Notes: a model not told the origin generated them from the sequence alone. A stretch of DNA of 64,000 nucleotides from Odontesthes bonariensis (GCF_027942865.1 NC_134510.1:39731777-39795776), one strand, 5' to 3'. Counted from the first letter of the stretch, positions 23,401 through 33,497 are shown. A program made the numbers and translations.

Positions 23401-26400
23401 GCTAGCACAGCTGGATGTTAGCTGGGAAGCTAACAGATGCTAGCACAGCTGGATGTTAGCTGGGAAGCTAACAGATGCTAGCACAGCTGGATGTTAGCTG
23501 GGAGACATTAAAGAAGCCTGAGGGACGCTCACCTGCATGTTCCGTTTGGTGATCTGCTGGCTCAGGTGCACCCGGCCCGTGCTCGGGTCCACGCCTTTCA
23601 GCGGCACCACAGCCTCCCCGATGACGTCGTCGCGGGCGAAGCGGTCGAAGCTGAGAACCAGGAAGTGCAGGGTGAGCTCGGGCAGCGAGCTGTAGGCCAC
23701 GCCGTAGAAGGTGAAGGTCTCGTCGAACAGCGGGTCCAGAGTCTTCCTCAGCACGCGGGTCTTGACGCGGTGCTTCTTCTCGGGCAGGATGGTCATCTTC
23801 ACGTACGGGTCGGAGCTCCCCGCCTGCTCGTCCATGGCGGGGAGGCCCCGGGCGCCGACCACGGTCACCACCAGCGCCTTCTTGGGGAAGTTGTAGTCGA
23901 CGGTCAGGCTGACGGACCCCAGGCTGGGCTCGGGCTCCGGCTCTGAGGAGGCGGGCGTGAAGGGCGACGCCGTCTTGCTGCTGGTCTGGCTGCTGCTGGC
24001 CGAGCTGCTGTCCAGGCAGCAGTAATCGGCACGGACCGGTAACGCCCTCTCCACCCGAGCCTGGCCCTGGGCGGCGCCCGGCGCGGGCGGCACCAGGTGA
24101 CTCATCTGCAGCTGACCGGGGACGTCCAGGATGTTGTTCTCGGCGTCCACCAGCACCATCCCTCTGCCGGCGGCGCCGGCGGCGGGGCAGCCTCGCTCGC
24201 CGTCGCGGTCGGAGCGCTCCGCGCGTCGGATGCCGCGGACGATCCTCTTGCTGCTGCTGAGGGATTCTGGGTAAATGCTGATGCCCTTCAGCATGTGGAT
24301 GAACTTGTAGGGGGGGTCCTCTGCGTCGCAGTACCGGTCGCCGTGCAGCTTGTAGCGTCCGGTGACTCGGAGGTAGCGGCGCTGACAGAAGGTCCAGAGC
24401 AGCACCAAAACCACCACGACCAGAACCAGAACCCCGGCTCCGAGGAAGCCCGCCAGCACCGGAGACATGGCTGCAACACAGAGGCAGAAAGAACGGCTTT
24501 ATTCTCAAATCCCAGAAAAGCAGAATATTTATCGATAAGTTTTATCTATATTTCTGAATAAAAAGGGAAGTTTTGCATAAAAATGATGAAACAAATACAA
24601 CATAAAAGGGTTCGTTCTTAGCTTAATTTAGCTTACAATCGCTTGGCCCTATTTTCTCTCCCTTCGTATCACTGCCTGCTGCCACCTGTGAGGTCTGACT
24701 TTTTCCTGGAGGACCAGATTGTGATGCAAATGTATTACTCTGTTGAACGCATATTGTTTTGAGAAGCAAAACGCTTTATTTTTTAAACCCCAGCCAACTA
24801 GCCGGACTACCTTCATCAACACCAAAACGAGGCTGGAACTCTGCTCACAGGACGCAGCAGGGGGTAAGAAGATGTTCAGAAATGATGCTGCTGATATGGG
24901 ATGTCATACAGCTTCATGTCAAAAGAGGCGAACTGTCCCTTTAATGTGTTCGGTGTGGTATCAGTGCTTTGCTTGTTGCTTTAAATGTGCTTCAGACATA
25001 AAAAACATGGTTTGATTTGCCGAAAACAATCCCCCAAAAAGATATTAGATTGTTCTTTAAGCTGATTATGTAAAACTCAGGTCCAACATCAGGACCGACT
25101 GCTGCGATGTGACCTCAGAGTTCAACACAGGGAGGAGGAGCTCTTTGTTTTCAGCGTACACAGCAGCATTGTAGTCCCATGTCTGACCTCCTTTTGTTCG
25201 CCTCGCAGCAGCAAACCGTCCGAAACGTAAAACTTCTTCACGTTTTCTCGTTGGTGAATCGGTTTGAGTCGACCGCACCAACTCTGAAAGACGACGGGTT
25301 AAAGTTCAGCGTCTGCAGAAAAGCCTCCTTCCTGTTGTTGTTGTTGTCGGCTTTCATTCAGACTCCCATCAGATGATGTCATGTTTTGGAAAGAGCTGAG
25401 AGCTGCCTAGCAACACTCACACTAACTCAGCTGTGTGTGCAGCCCAGCAGCCCAGCAGCCCAGCAGAGATCTGATCTGTTACACCCAGAAAAGTAAAAGC
25501 TTCTCATCATGAACCAAACAAACAACACATGACGTTCTTCAGCCATGTGCACACGCTAACGTCACGCTAACATCATTCACATGCTTCTCTGCTCAGGTCA
25601 CTATTTCTGTGACAGAAATGCATGCAGTGGTCGTAGGAAAATATCCCTTTTTCTGCATTTTTCAGCTTGTTGAACTTGTTTATTTAACTTAAAGTAGGAC
25701 TAAAACAACTCCAAATTAGCTGCTTCGTTTAACTCACAGTTATTACTGTCGCACAACATGCGCACGTGCTGTAGCAGCTTGATTTGATGGAGGAAACAAT
25801 GAGGAGGAAAATCAGCGGAAAAATGTCTAAAGTTTGGGAGCATTTCGAAGAAAATACTGAACAGTGTGTCAATTGTAAAAGCCAGTTAGCTTAGCACAAA
25901 ATCACGACGTCAATGCTACAGCATCTCAGCAGAAAGCAGCCAGTTCACATATCGAGTCCACTGAGAGGAACAAACACAAGGGAACATTTCACGTTAGCAT
26001 TTTAATGGAAATCAGTTGGCTTGTTAGCGGAGAACAGAAGGAAGCTAGCGGAGAACAGAAGGAAGCTAGCGGAGAACAGAAGGAAACTAGCGGAGAACAG
26101 AAGGAAGCTAGCGGAGAACAGAAGGAAGCTAGCAGAAAACAGAAGGAAGCTAGCGGAGAACAGAAGGAAACTAGCGGAGAACAGAAGGAAGCTAGCGGAG
26201 AACAGAAGGAAGCTAGCAGAAAAAAAGAAGGAAGCTAGCGGAGAACAGAAGGAAACTAGCGGAGAACAGAAGGAAGCTAGCGGAGAACAGAAGGAAGCTA
26301 GCAAAGAACAGAAGGAAGCTAGCAGAGAACAGAAGGAAGCTAGCAGAGAACAGAAGGAAGCTAGCGGAGAACAGAAGGAAGCTGCAGAGAACAGAAGGAA

Positions 26401-29400
26401 GCTAGCAGAGAACAGAAGGAAGCTAGCAGAGAACAGAAGGAAGCTAGCAGAGAACAGAAGGAAGCTAGCAGAGAACAGAAGGAAGCTAGCGGAGAACAGA
26501 AGGAAGCTGCAGAGAACAGAAGGAAGCTAGCAGAGAACAGAAGGAAGCTAGCGGAGAACAGAAGGAAGCTAGCAGAGAACAGAAGGAAGCTAGCAGAGAA
26601 CAGAAGGAAGCTAGCGGAGAACGGAAGGAAGCTAGAGGAGAACAGAAGGAAGCTAGCTGAGAACAGAAGGAAGCTAGCGGAGAACAGAAGGAAGCTAGCA
26701 GAGAACAGAAGGAAGCTAGCGGAGAACGGAAGGAAGCTAGAGGAGAACAGAAGGAAGCTAGCTGAGAACAGAAGGAAGCTAGCGGAGAACAGAAGGAAGC
26801 TAGCGGAGAACAGAGGGAAGCTAGAGGAGAACAGAAGGAAGCTAGCAGAGAACCAAAGGAAGCTAGCAGAGAACCAAAGGAAGCTAGCAGAGAACAAAAG
26901 GAAGCTAGCAGAGAACAGAAGGACGCTAGCAGAGAACAGAAGGAAACTAGCAGAAAACAGAAGGAAGCTAGCAGAGAACAGAAGGACGCTAGCAGAGAAC
27001 AAAAGGAAGCTAGCGGAGAACAGAAGGACGCTAGCAGAGAACAGAAGGAAGCTGCAGAGAACAAAAGGAAGCTAGCGGAGAACAGAAGGAAGCTAGCAGA
27101 AAACAGAAGGAAGCTAGCAGAGAACAGAAGGAAGCTAGCGGAGAACAGAAGGAAGCTAGCGGAGAACAAAAGGAAGCTAGCGGAGAACAGAAGGAAGCTA
27201 GCAGAGAACAGAAGGAAGCAAGAGAACAGAAAACTTCTGTTCGAAACGCTAAATCCAGACACACCGCTAGTTAGCCACAGAAACACAGAGGCTACGCTGC
27301 CTCTTTTGTTCAACATTCATGAACATGCTTCCTATGGCTCAGATTATGCAAAGCAACAAATTATGTCACCACCTCACAAACACTCGTTTAGAGCCTCGAA
27401 CTACAGTGAACCCTCGCTATAACGCGTTTCACCTTTCACGGTCTCGCTGCTTCATGGATTTGCATCGTGCATTGTGTTCTGCATTCTGATTGGCTAAACA
27501 GTCTCTCCGCTTCTACTTTACCTGTGTGTCAATAACGTTGCGGTTTAAAATATACACGTACACGTTCATTACAGTTCATTACAGTTCTCAAACATCGATG
27601 GTGGCATGTCGGTATATATAAATCTTTTTGCCCAGAAGAAAAAAGAGCGACAACAACTACCGATAACTATGTTCTTCTCTCGAAAAAACACACCTGCACC
27701 GCGGGCTTTAGAAGAAAAAAACGCTACAGAGCGGAGTCAGGATGCAGCAGCTCAGTCAGAAGAGCAGTGAAAAATACACGTGAGTCACTATTTGTCCTAC
27801 TGTACTTTGTATTTTTTTTCAAAATCATTTTTCATTTTCTCCCGTTCTAATCCAATGACTCGGGTCGCGGTGAGGCAGCGCTGCTCTCCGCAATTTGAAG
27901 CCTTCAGCTCGTATTGATGATGAAAATGATTATTTTACAGTAGGCTACAGTAGTTATTTGTAAAAAAAAAAAACGTTTATACAGTACTTTTATTTGTTAA
28001 ACAAATGCTTGGGCCTGTAAAAAGGTTTTGTTCTTTGGTTTGAATGCATTATGCAGTATTTCATTGTATAATAATTGTAAAAAAAAAAAGGTTTCTACTT
28101 CACGGATTTCACCTATCACGGGTTCTTTTTGGAACGTAACCCCCGCGAAAAACGAGGGTTCACTGTAATCAACAACTGGATGATCCAGAGTTTCAATCAG
28201 AGCTCATCGTCTTTGGAGCCAAAGAACAGTTAAAAATCTGAGCTCAGCTTCAAGTTTGTGATGTTAAAAAGCAGAAACCAGGCCAGAACCAGGTCTTCTT
28301 TGGGCGTTATTATGGACTCAGACCTGCATCTTATCACCGCAGTTCTGAGGTCTGAGTTTAAACTTAAAACAGCTTTCTGTGACACAAACTGCCTACACCT
28401 GCAGCCGTTCTGTGATCATTTCAGACATATTTGAGTCCTTATTCGGCTTAAAAAGTGTTGTTTGAACATGTTCCAGCCCGGGCCTCCATCCTCCCCACAG
28501 CACTCAGACTGGTTACCGTCATAAATTACATAAAATTAAACCGTGTCTGCTGGGTTTAATGGGCGGGACCTTCTGCCACAACATTAAACTGGTTTAAATC
28601 CTGTTCAAAAGACAGAAACTACTTTGTTTCTACAGGTAATCACACTTCTGATTGGACAAAAATGGCAGGTGGAGTCCCTCAGGGTTCAATTCTGGGGCCT
28701 CTTTTGTTCAACATTCATAAACATGCTTCCTATGGCTCAGATTATGCAAAGCAACAAATTATGTTACCATCTGGAGATTATAATCCCTCACAAACACTCA
28801 TTTAGAGCCTCAAACTGATCAACAACTGGATGATCCAGTTTCAATCAGAGTTCATTGTCTTTGGAGCCAAAGAACAGTTAAAAATCTGAGCTCAGCTTCA
28901 AGTTTGTGATGTTAAAAAGGAGAAACCATGCCAGAACCAGGTCCTCTTTGGGCGTTATCATGGACTCAGACCCGGATCTTATCACCACAGTTCTGAGGTC
29001 TGAGTTTAAAACTGAAAACGGCAGCTGAAAAATGACCAATAAAGATGTTATTGGGCTTAAAAAGTGTCGTAAACGCAGACTGCAGAGCTGCAGAGCATCT
29101 GAGGAGGACCGCAGGATGACAACAGGCCTGATTTTTGTTCAGTCTCATCACCTTCAAACGGATTTCCACCTAAAAACTCACGTCGGTGACGTCACCAACT
29201 AAGCCGGCGCGAGTTTAAGCCAAAGCAGGAGAAACATTTGGGAGATTTATCGGCCTTTTTTTATCCCACTCCCTGTCGCCTGGGTATAGACATGACGTCA
29301 CCTCATACCCACCCGTACTGGCACGCGCGCGCGCACGGCAGCGAGGCAGACTGTGCGTGGGAGCGCATGAATTGTTCCCTGTTATAATGCGTCTGTGGGG

Positions 29401-29941
29401 AAGGTTTTTATTCTCAATACTTCGCGTTTTCTCCCACAGAAAGGTTAATTTACAGCATCACGCGGCATTTTCCTTATTTTATAACCGACAACAGGGATTA
29501 TTAGCTGATTTTTAAGAGGTTTTCTTTCATAAACCACCAATTTCACCCTGTCTGCTGGTAAATATAAAACAGCTGAAGCTGCTACGGTCGAGTTAACGCA
29601 GACTTTGGGTGACAGCAGGCTAAAATAAACATGTTTTAATAATTCAACTGTTAAAAAAAACATTAAAAACATGAAATAAAAGGTGTTTCGGCCTAGTAAC
29701 GCTTCAATAACTGGGTGCAGTCAACTTGTAAAAATAGCACAGCTCGTCTTTCTCTGTTAAAGCTGTTATTTTAGGATAAAAACACCCAGAAAACACAAGC
29801 AAGAGCATTTAAACCGAGCCGTTTGGCCGTTGACATTTAAACCGAGCCGTTTGGCCGTTGGGCCGTTGGGCGGCGGACAGACGGAGCAGAAAGGGCCGGG
29901 CTCTCACCGTAGGTGGGTCCCAGCTCGATGATGTCCGCCAT
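17110..29941 (-). CDS. syt11: Synaptotagmin-11
   Basis: Complete four-exon gene: 29941-29908, 24470-23533, 22539-22419, 17420-17110. All junctions are GT-AG and the phases (1, 0, 1) add up to about 467 aa. The protein starts [12 protein letters not shown], then has one membrane segment (residues about 15-38), a conserved juxtamembrane block [18 protein letters not shown], a Ser/Pro-rich linker, C2A (about 200-322) and C2B (about 336-460), ending KWHNLSEY. The blocks DITGLS and [12 protein letters not shown] match SYT11 better than SYT4. Family knowledge: SYT4/11 carry an Asp-to-Ser change in a C2A calcium loop; here it is seen as VLSFDRF (Ser near residue 295), so C2A is expected not to bind calcium. 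Such proteins act on neuronal vesicles, endocytosis and lysosomal traffic. The N-terminal cytosolic linker is longer than in mammals. Whether this is the a or b teleost duplicate cannot be told. Confidence 0.93.
17617..17825 (+). mobile_element. LINE 3' tail inserted in hAT copy B
   Basis: Breaks the conserved GCCATA-TGAATG sequence of the hAT family. Ends GGGGGATGAATAAAGTATTT with short TTCTA repeats. Confidence 0.6.
17826..18112 (-). pseudogene. BED-finger ORF remnant (copy B)
   Basis: Same ORF as copies A, D and E, but a 9-bp deletion removes part of the finger (AKLSSQ follows SVNS) and the initiator region is altered. The C-terminal half is interrupted by the LINE tail. Confidence 0.6.
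18150..18300. repeat. 32-bp minisatellite, about five units
   Basis: Same unit as the array at 3,690-6,290, in its apparently unexpanded state. Confidence 0.85.
18317..18515 (+). mobile_element. tRNA-derived SINE inside hAT copy B
   Basis: Starts GGGGGGTCCGTGGCGTAGTG, B box GGTTCAAGTCC at 18,393-18,403, ends in an A-rich tail. Inserted at the same place in the hAT element as in copy E. Confidence 0.8.
18690..19142 (+). pseudogene. L2-clade LINE reverse transcriptase fragment
   Basis: Frames encode [20 protein letters not shown], with the YADD catalytic motif of reverse transcriptase, followed by the [19 protein letters not shown] block typical of L2-like LINEs. It then breaks off and jumps to a 3' tail TTTATAAATAAAGTTGAGTTG. 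Truncated at both ends of the coding part. Lies in syt11 intron 3. Confidence 0.75.
19231..20791. mobile_element. Candidate hAT element with CAGGGGTGCAAAC ends
   Basis: Left CAGGGGTGCAAAC and right GTTTGCACCCCTG are perfect inverted 13-mers of hAT type. A CTTTG direct repeat borders both sides, shorter than the usual 8 bp. No transposase seen. It contains a nested Harbinger-like MITE. Confidence 0.6.
19716..20236. mobile_element. Harbinger-type MITE, 521 bp, TTA target site
   Basis: Ends AGCTGGGCATACACTGTGCG and CGCACAGTGTATGCCCAGCT are exact inverted repeats. Both sides carry TTA (19713-19715, 20237-20239), the three-base duplication of PIF/Harbinger elements. No coding capacity. Confidence 0.85.
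20917..21858 (+). pseudogene. LINE (Rex1/CR1-like) reverse transcriptase C-terminal part
   Basis: An open frame from 20,907 encodes [12 protein letters not shown] (catalytic FADD), [32 protein letters not shown] and [18 protein letters not shown], ending in [19 protein letters not shown]. This is the thumb/C-terminal part of a CR1/Rex1-type LINE. A 3' tail with TTCTGATTCTGATT repeats follows. The 5' truncation falls just before the catalytic motif. Open for 247 codons, so a young insertion. Confidence 0.8.
21901..22209 (+). CDS. BED-finger ORF (hAT copy C)
   Basis: Encodes [20 protein letters not shown] through HMAAHLK with Cx2C (CKLC) and Hx4H, and ends at the same stop codon as the other copies. 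The initiator Met of the other copies is replaced by Val (GTTGAG), so the frame merges with upstream sequence. Confidence 0.5.
   Translation: MVEKGTELLLGHFHVKVLPDGGVDRTKVICKLCQVELSSQRSSSSLKYHLKAKHTTDSSKSFKETDSGARLLHKNYRKMLMLKVCLHNKCYGTFIHMAAHLK
22419..22539 (-). CDS. syt11: syt11 exon 3 (start of C2B)
   Basis: 121 bp, [16 protein letters not shown] through MDITGLSA, donor GTGAGT. One copy of the hAT/BED family ends about 85 bp into the following intron. Confidence 0.9.
22690..23512. repeat. 38-bp minisatellite, about 21 units, syt11 intron 2
   Basis: Unit GCTAACAGATGCTAGCACAG then CTGGATGTTAGCTAGGAA. It ends about 20 bp from the splice donor of exon 2. The sequence contains many GCTAGC palindromes and TTAGCTAGGAAGCTAA stems. 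Confidence 0.95.
23533..24470 (-). CDS. syt11: syt11 exon 2 (membrane segment, linker, C2A)
   Basis: 938 bp; acceptor TGTTGCAG before 24470, donor GTGAGC after 23533 at a codon boundary. Very GC-rich compared with the surrounding introns. Encodes the valine/leucine-rich membrane segment followed by basic residues, a CQRR junction and the whole C2A domain up to TKRNMQ. Confidence 0.92.
24630..24940. mobile_element. TTAA-flanked MITE, copy 2
   Basis: Right end GCGAACTGTCCCT followed by TTAA (24941-24944). Contains the CCTATTTTCTCTCCCTTCGT block of copy 1. The left terminus is missing. Lies in syt11 intron 1, about 160 bp upstream of exon 2. Confidence 0.75.
24945..26023. other. syt11 intron 1, no element recognised
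   Basis: Non-coding. Short ORFs have no recognisable domain. AG-rich and CAGC repeats occur near 25,440. Confidence 0.4.
26024..27232. repeat. 21-bp minisatellite, about 57 units, syt11 intron 1
   Basis: Unit GGAGAACAGAAGGAAGCTAG plus C, with GCAGAGAAC, AAACTAGC and GACGCTAGC variants. The length is a multiple of three, so long spurious ORFs occur on both strands. Confidence 0.95.
27290..28490 (+). pseudogene. LINE reverse transcriptase fragment, copy 1 (interrupted)
   Basis: TCTTTTGTTCAACATTCATG through ATGGACTCAGACC matches the segment at 28,690-28,980. The encoded [15 protein letters not shown] corresponds to the region after PQGSILGP of LINE reverse transcriptase. Interrupted by the element at 27,404-28,165 and otherwise full of stops. 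Lies in syt11 intron 1. Confidence 0.55.
27404..28165. mobile_element. Mariner/pogo-type non-autonomous element
   Basis: Ends CAGTGAACCCTCGCTATAAC and CGCGAAAAACGAGGGTTCACTG are imperfect inverted repeats, flanked by TA on both sides (27402-27403, 28166-28167). The related LINE copy at 28.8 kb shows the uninterrupted target (AAACTGATCAACAAC), confirming the insertion. No transposase ORF. Confidence 0.85.
28660..29010 (+). pseudogene. LINE reverse transcriptase fragment, copy 2
   Basis: Frame reads [11 protein letters not shown] then [13 protein letters not shown], the reverse transcriptase block that precedes the YADD motif. It decays into stops. Same sequence as the fragment at 27,290-28,490. 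Confidence 0.6.
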
Positions 29942-30260
29942 TTTGTGGTTCGGGGCAGGATGCGGTCCTGACCGAGCGGGGGAAGAAGAGCGCAGAGATG
30001 GAGAGGACACCGACTGACTGCCGCCCGCCTTCACTTCACATCCATAAAGGAGCGACGACAGCGAGAGGAATCACCGAAAACCAGCGGCCGATCCGGGGGG
30101 TAGAGCCTTCATACGTCCGCTGACGGAGCAGTGGTGGTGGGCTCGGTGAGGCGGTGACTCGGTGGATGCTTCTGGGCGCAGTGATGCTCGCGCTAGGATA
30201 CAGGGAGGCTGCGCGGAGGCGCTCGCGATGAGACTGGACAAAGATCGTCTACGAAAAAGT
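29850..30260 (-). promoter_or_regulatory. GC-rich syt11 promoter/5' UTR region
   Basis: GC- and CpG-rich compared with flanks, surrounding the syt11 start codon at 29,941 and extending upstream. It holds GAGGCGGTGACTC and CCGCCCGCC boxes but no TATA at a suitable distance. The exact start of transcription is not known. Confidence 0.5.
29908..29941 (-). CDS. syt11: syt11 exon 1
   Basis: Start codon in context CAAAATGGCGG, giving [11 protein letters not shown] plus one base, then donor GTGAGAG. Chosen over the in-frame ATG in exon 2 because it joins in phase 1 and matches the short N-terminal exon of the SYT4/11 family. Confidence 0.85.
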
Positions 30261-30970
30261 GATAACTCACTACGCGCAAGAAGAACAGAATTTATTTCAG
30301 CTTTAAACTGCTTAACCCTACGGAAGAGTATTAGGGCCAGGCATAAGAAAAAATGATAATATTTTGCCTGTCGAGAATAAAGTCGAAATGTCGAGAATAA
30401 TCTCGCAGCCATCCATTGTATATGGCTATATCAGCCAAAAGAGGCACAGGTAACCGGTGGGATTTTGCAGGGGTGTGGTACAAGAACTTCCTCTATCACT
30501 CTCATTCCTTTGCTTAAATAAGAGGCCAGAATTGCACCTGCATTCCTCAGGTCCCAGATTCCAGATTTCATCATTTCTGTAGAAAATATCTGATCAGAGA
30601 AGTCCAAAAGAGCCCAAAAAAAAAATACAGCTGAAAAAGATAAATCCTTCCCAAACTCTAAAGATTTGAACACTTCCACATGTCTTTCCTACTTTTCTGG
30701 TATTTTGGAGTCCTGGCAGCTTTAAGCTGCTTAAATAAGAGGCCAGAATTACACCTGAATGTGAGCTCTGTTTGTTCAGGGCAAGAGGAACATCTGGAAA
30801 AGTGAGTTCACTGACTGAAGGCTTTTCAGGGTCATGAGGACGATGAACTCAGAGGAAACTTAACCTAAAAAATCAAATCAAAATCTTTTTTTATAAAGTG
30901 AAACTATTATAAAAACAGCATTTTAATGTCGTCTTTGTCTCATGTTGCTGTGAGACTGAGTCGGATATGA
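30261..30970. other. Intergenic, contains a short direct repeat
   Basis: The phrase CTTAAATAAGAGGCCAGAAT occurs at about 30,513 and 30,731. Nothing else recognised. Confidence 0.4.
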
Positions 30971-31358
30971 TCCTGATCAGCAGTTCTGCAGCTTCCTGAA
31001 GCTCTCTCAGAGTTTCTCTTTGGACATTTCCTGCTTCTTCCCTCATCTTCAGTCCAGTCCTCGTACCTGAGCATCTTCAGAGGAATGTGTTTTTTCTTTG
31101 TTCAGCCACTAAACTCTGAGCCATGAACCATTCAGGCAGGTAAAAGGCTCCTAACTCAAGGGATGAACCAGTGCTGTGTCCAACTCAGCAAAGAAGCCGT
31201 TTTAAACTGGATCTTTAGGCACTTTGTTCCCAGCAGCCTGTCACAGAGACGCATCATTTGTTCCCATTTCTTTAGCTGTTAATTTAGTTTAGTTGTAGTT
31301 TTAGTTTAGTTAGTTAGTTTCTTTAGTTAATCTGTGAAAAACAGCAAAGATAACACAG

Positions 31359-31897
31359 TTGTTTTGTTTTTTTTAACATATATTTATTGGTTTATCATGT
31401 TAATATAACAACATCCAACAATTTAATTATCCAAAACAAGAAAATAATAATTAAATGATTAAAAAAGATACATTAAACTGCAGTAATTAGTCAGCAAATT
31501 ACTATTTGCTAATAGTAATAATAGCAAATAATATTTGCGAACATGAAATAATGAAAATAAGAAAAATAAATAAGAAAATAAACACATATGAATAAAAATA
31601 ATAATAATACATTTAAAAAAGTATTCAAAATGTAGGTTACAGCTTGCACTCCCAACAACAAATTAAATCATTTTTATTATCTCATTCTCCCTCCCTCAAC
31701 AGTCCCAGAAATATCCTCCAAATATCATGAAAGTCAGAAGCCGTCTTTCTAACAATATAGGTCAGTTTCTCAAGAGCCAAACTCCATGTTCAGTTATTTA
31801 ACCAGCGGGTAAAAAAGGGGCAACCAACATTCTTCCAGCATAATGCAACACAGCGTTTGGCCTGCAGTAAACAAAGGTCGACCATTTTCCTTTAAGG
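31359..31897 (-). mobile_element. 5'-truncated LINE insertion (L1-like)
   Basis: Flanked by the 8-bp duplication TAACACAG (31351-31358, 31898-31905). A T-rich left end (poly-A on the minus strand) marks the 3' end. The second Tc1 copy at 48.57 kb holds the empty site AAGATAACACAGTGTGACAG. The encoded fragment resembles the end of an L1-type ORF2. Confidence 0.8.
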
Positions 31898-31906
31898 TAA
31901 CACAGT

Positions 31907-32584
31907 GTGACAGACAGAAAACAGGATTTCTGCAGCAACAAGGTGATTCCCAAAGAGCTGTTAGCTGAAAACTTGGCATATCTCAGCATGGTGTGCAGTG
32001 TGTCCTTAAAACATTTGAGGAAACTGGACAAGTGGAGGACAGAAGAAGAAGTGTCAGGCCTAAAGAACTATCTGCAGCAGATGGACAGGATCTGAAAGTG
32101 ATGTCCTTAAGAAAGAGGAAAACATCCAGCAAAGACCTGACACAGGAGCTGAGAGATGCATCTGGACCTTCAGCTGATCCATCTGCTGTTGGCCCAAGCC
32201 TCATCAGAAATGGGCTCCATGGAAGGGTGGCTGTCAGGAAGCCGTTCTTAAGGAAGGGAAACAGGGAGAAAAGGCTGAGCTGTGCCAAAGGACACAAGAA
32301 GTGGGCTGAAAATCAGTGGCAGCAGGTCTGATGGAGGGATGAATCCTCCCCAGAGCCCGGAGCTCAACATTACTGAAGCAGTGTGGGATCATGTTGGCAG
32401 AGAACGCAACAAAAGGCAGCCCACATCCAAAGAAGAGCTTTGGGATGTCCTTCAAGAAGCCTGGAGAACTATTCCTGAAGACTCCTTAAAGAAAGGACAG
32501 AAAGCTCGTCTGAGAGGGTTCAGGCTGTGCTGGAGGACAAAGGAGCTCAGAGCAGATATTCACTTTAAAGCTGCTCAGAACTGA
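31907..32584 (+). pseudogene. Tc1/mariner transposase remnant, copy 1
   Basis: Two frames encode the paired-type helix-turn-helix (LGISQHGVQCVLKTFEETG, KTSSKDLTQEL, then GLHGRVAVRKPFL). After a deletion and frame change, the C-terminal part follows (SPELNITEAVWDHVGRERN, LQEAWRTIPEDSLKK). The central part with the first catalytic Asp and surrounding fold is missing, so it cannot encode an active enzyme. The same deletion is in the copy at 48.6 kb. Confidence 0.8.
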
Positions 32585-33497
32585 ACTAACTCTGGTTCTG
32601 ACTCAGATTCTGGGTTTATATTCATGTTGGAACATGTTTCAGTGAATCTCTGCAGCTGTTACCATGGAAACATCTGCAGATATTCACTTTAAAGCTGCTC
32701 AGAGCTGAACTAACTCTGGTTCTGCCTCAGATTCTGGGTTTATGTTCATGTTGGAACATGTTTCAGTGAATCTCTGCAGCTGTTACCATGGAAACATCTG
32801 CAGATATTCACTTTAAAGCTGCTCAGAACTGAACTAACTTTGGTTCTGCCTCAGATTCTGGGTTTATGTTCATGTTGGAACATGTTTCAGTGAATCTCTG
32901 CGGCTGTTACCATGGAAACATCTGCAGATATTCACTTTAAAGCTGCTCAGAACTGAACTAACTCTGGTTCTGACTCAGATTCTGGGTTTATGTTCATGTT
33001 GGAACATGTTTCAGTGAATCTCTGCGGCTGTTACCATGGAAACATCTGCAGATATTCACTTTAAAGCTGCTCAGAACTGAACTAACTCTGGTTCTGCCTC
33101 AGATTCTGGGTTTATGTTCATGTTGGAACATGTTTCAGTGAATCTCTGCAGCTGTTACCATGGAAACATCTGCAGATATTCACTTTAAAGCTGCTCAGAA
33201 CTGAACTAACTCTGGTTCTGCCTCAGATTCTGGGTTTATGTTCATGTTGGAACATGTTTCAGTGAATCTCTGCGGCTGTTACCATGGAAACATCTGCAGA
33301 TATTCACTTTAAAGCTGCTCAGAACTGAACTAACTCTGGTTCTGACTCAGATTCTGGGTTTATGTTCATGTTGGAACATGTTTCAGTGAATCTCTGCAGC
33401 TGTTACCATGGAAACATCTGCAGATATTCACTTTAAAGCTGCTCAGAACTGAACTAACTCTGGTTCTGCCTCAGATTCTGGGTTTATGTTAATTCGT
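32553..33497. repeat. 124-bp tandem repeat, about 7.6 units
   Basis: Unit starts CAGATATTCACTTTAAAGCT and includes TTCATGTTGGAACATGTTTC and TTACCATGGAAACATCTG. It begins inside the 3' end of the Tc1 remnant. Confidence 0.95.

Larger units (their letters stand above)
30971..33497 (+). mobile_element. Internally deleted Tc1-like unit with 124-bp repeats, copy 1
   Basis: Collinear with 48,254-49,690: shared leader, Tc1 transposase remnant and trailing 124-bp repeats. Copy 1 also contains a LINE insertion. Terminal inverted repeats were not identified, so the block ends are those of the shared homology. Confidence 0.7.

Noticed and set aside
23468..24508. 346-codon Arg/Pro-rich ORF on the minus strand
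   Set aside because: Alternative frame of the GC-rich syt11 exon 2. The synaptotagmin frame is clearly the coding one.
23566..24561. Plus-strand ORFs of 126 and 154 codons
   Set aside because: Antisense shadows of syt11 exon 2.
26002..27316. Long ORFs over the 21-bp array (up to 276 codons, minus)
   Set aside because: Unit length is a multiple of three and frames are open on both strands. The array lies inside a syt11 intron.
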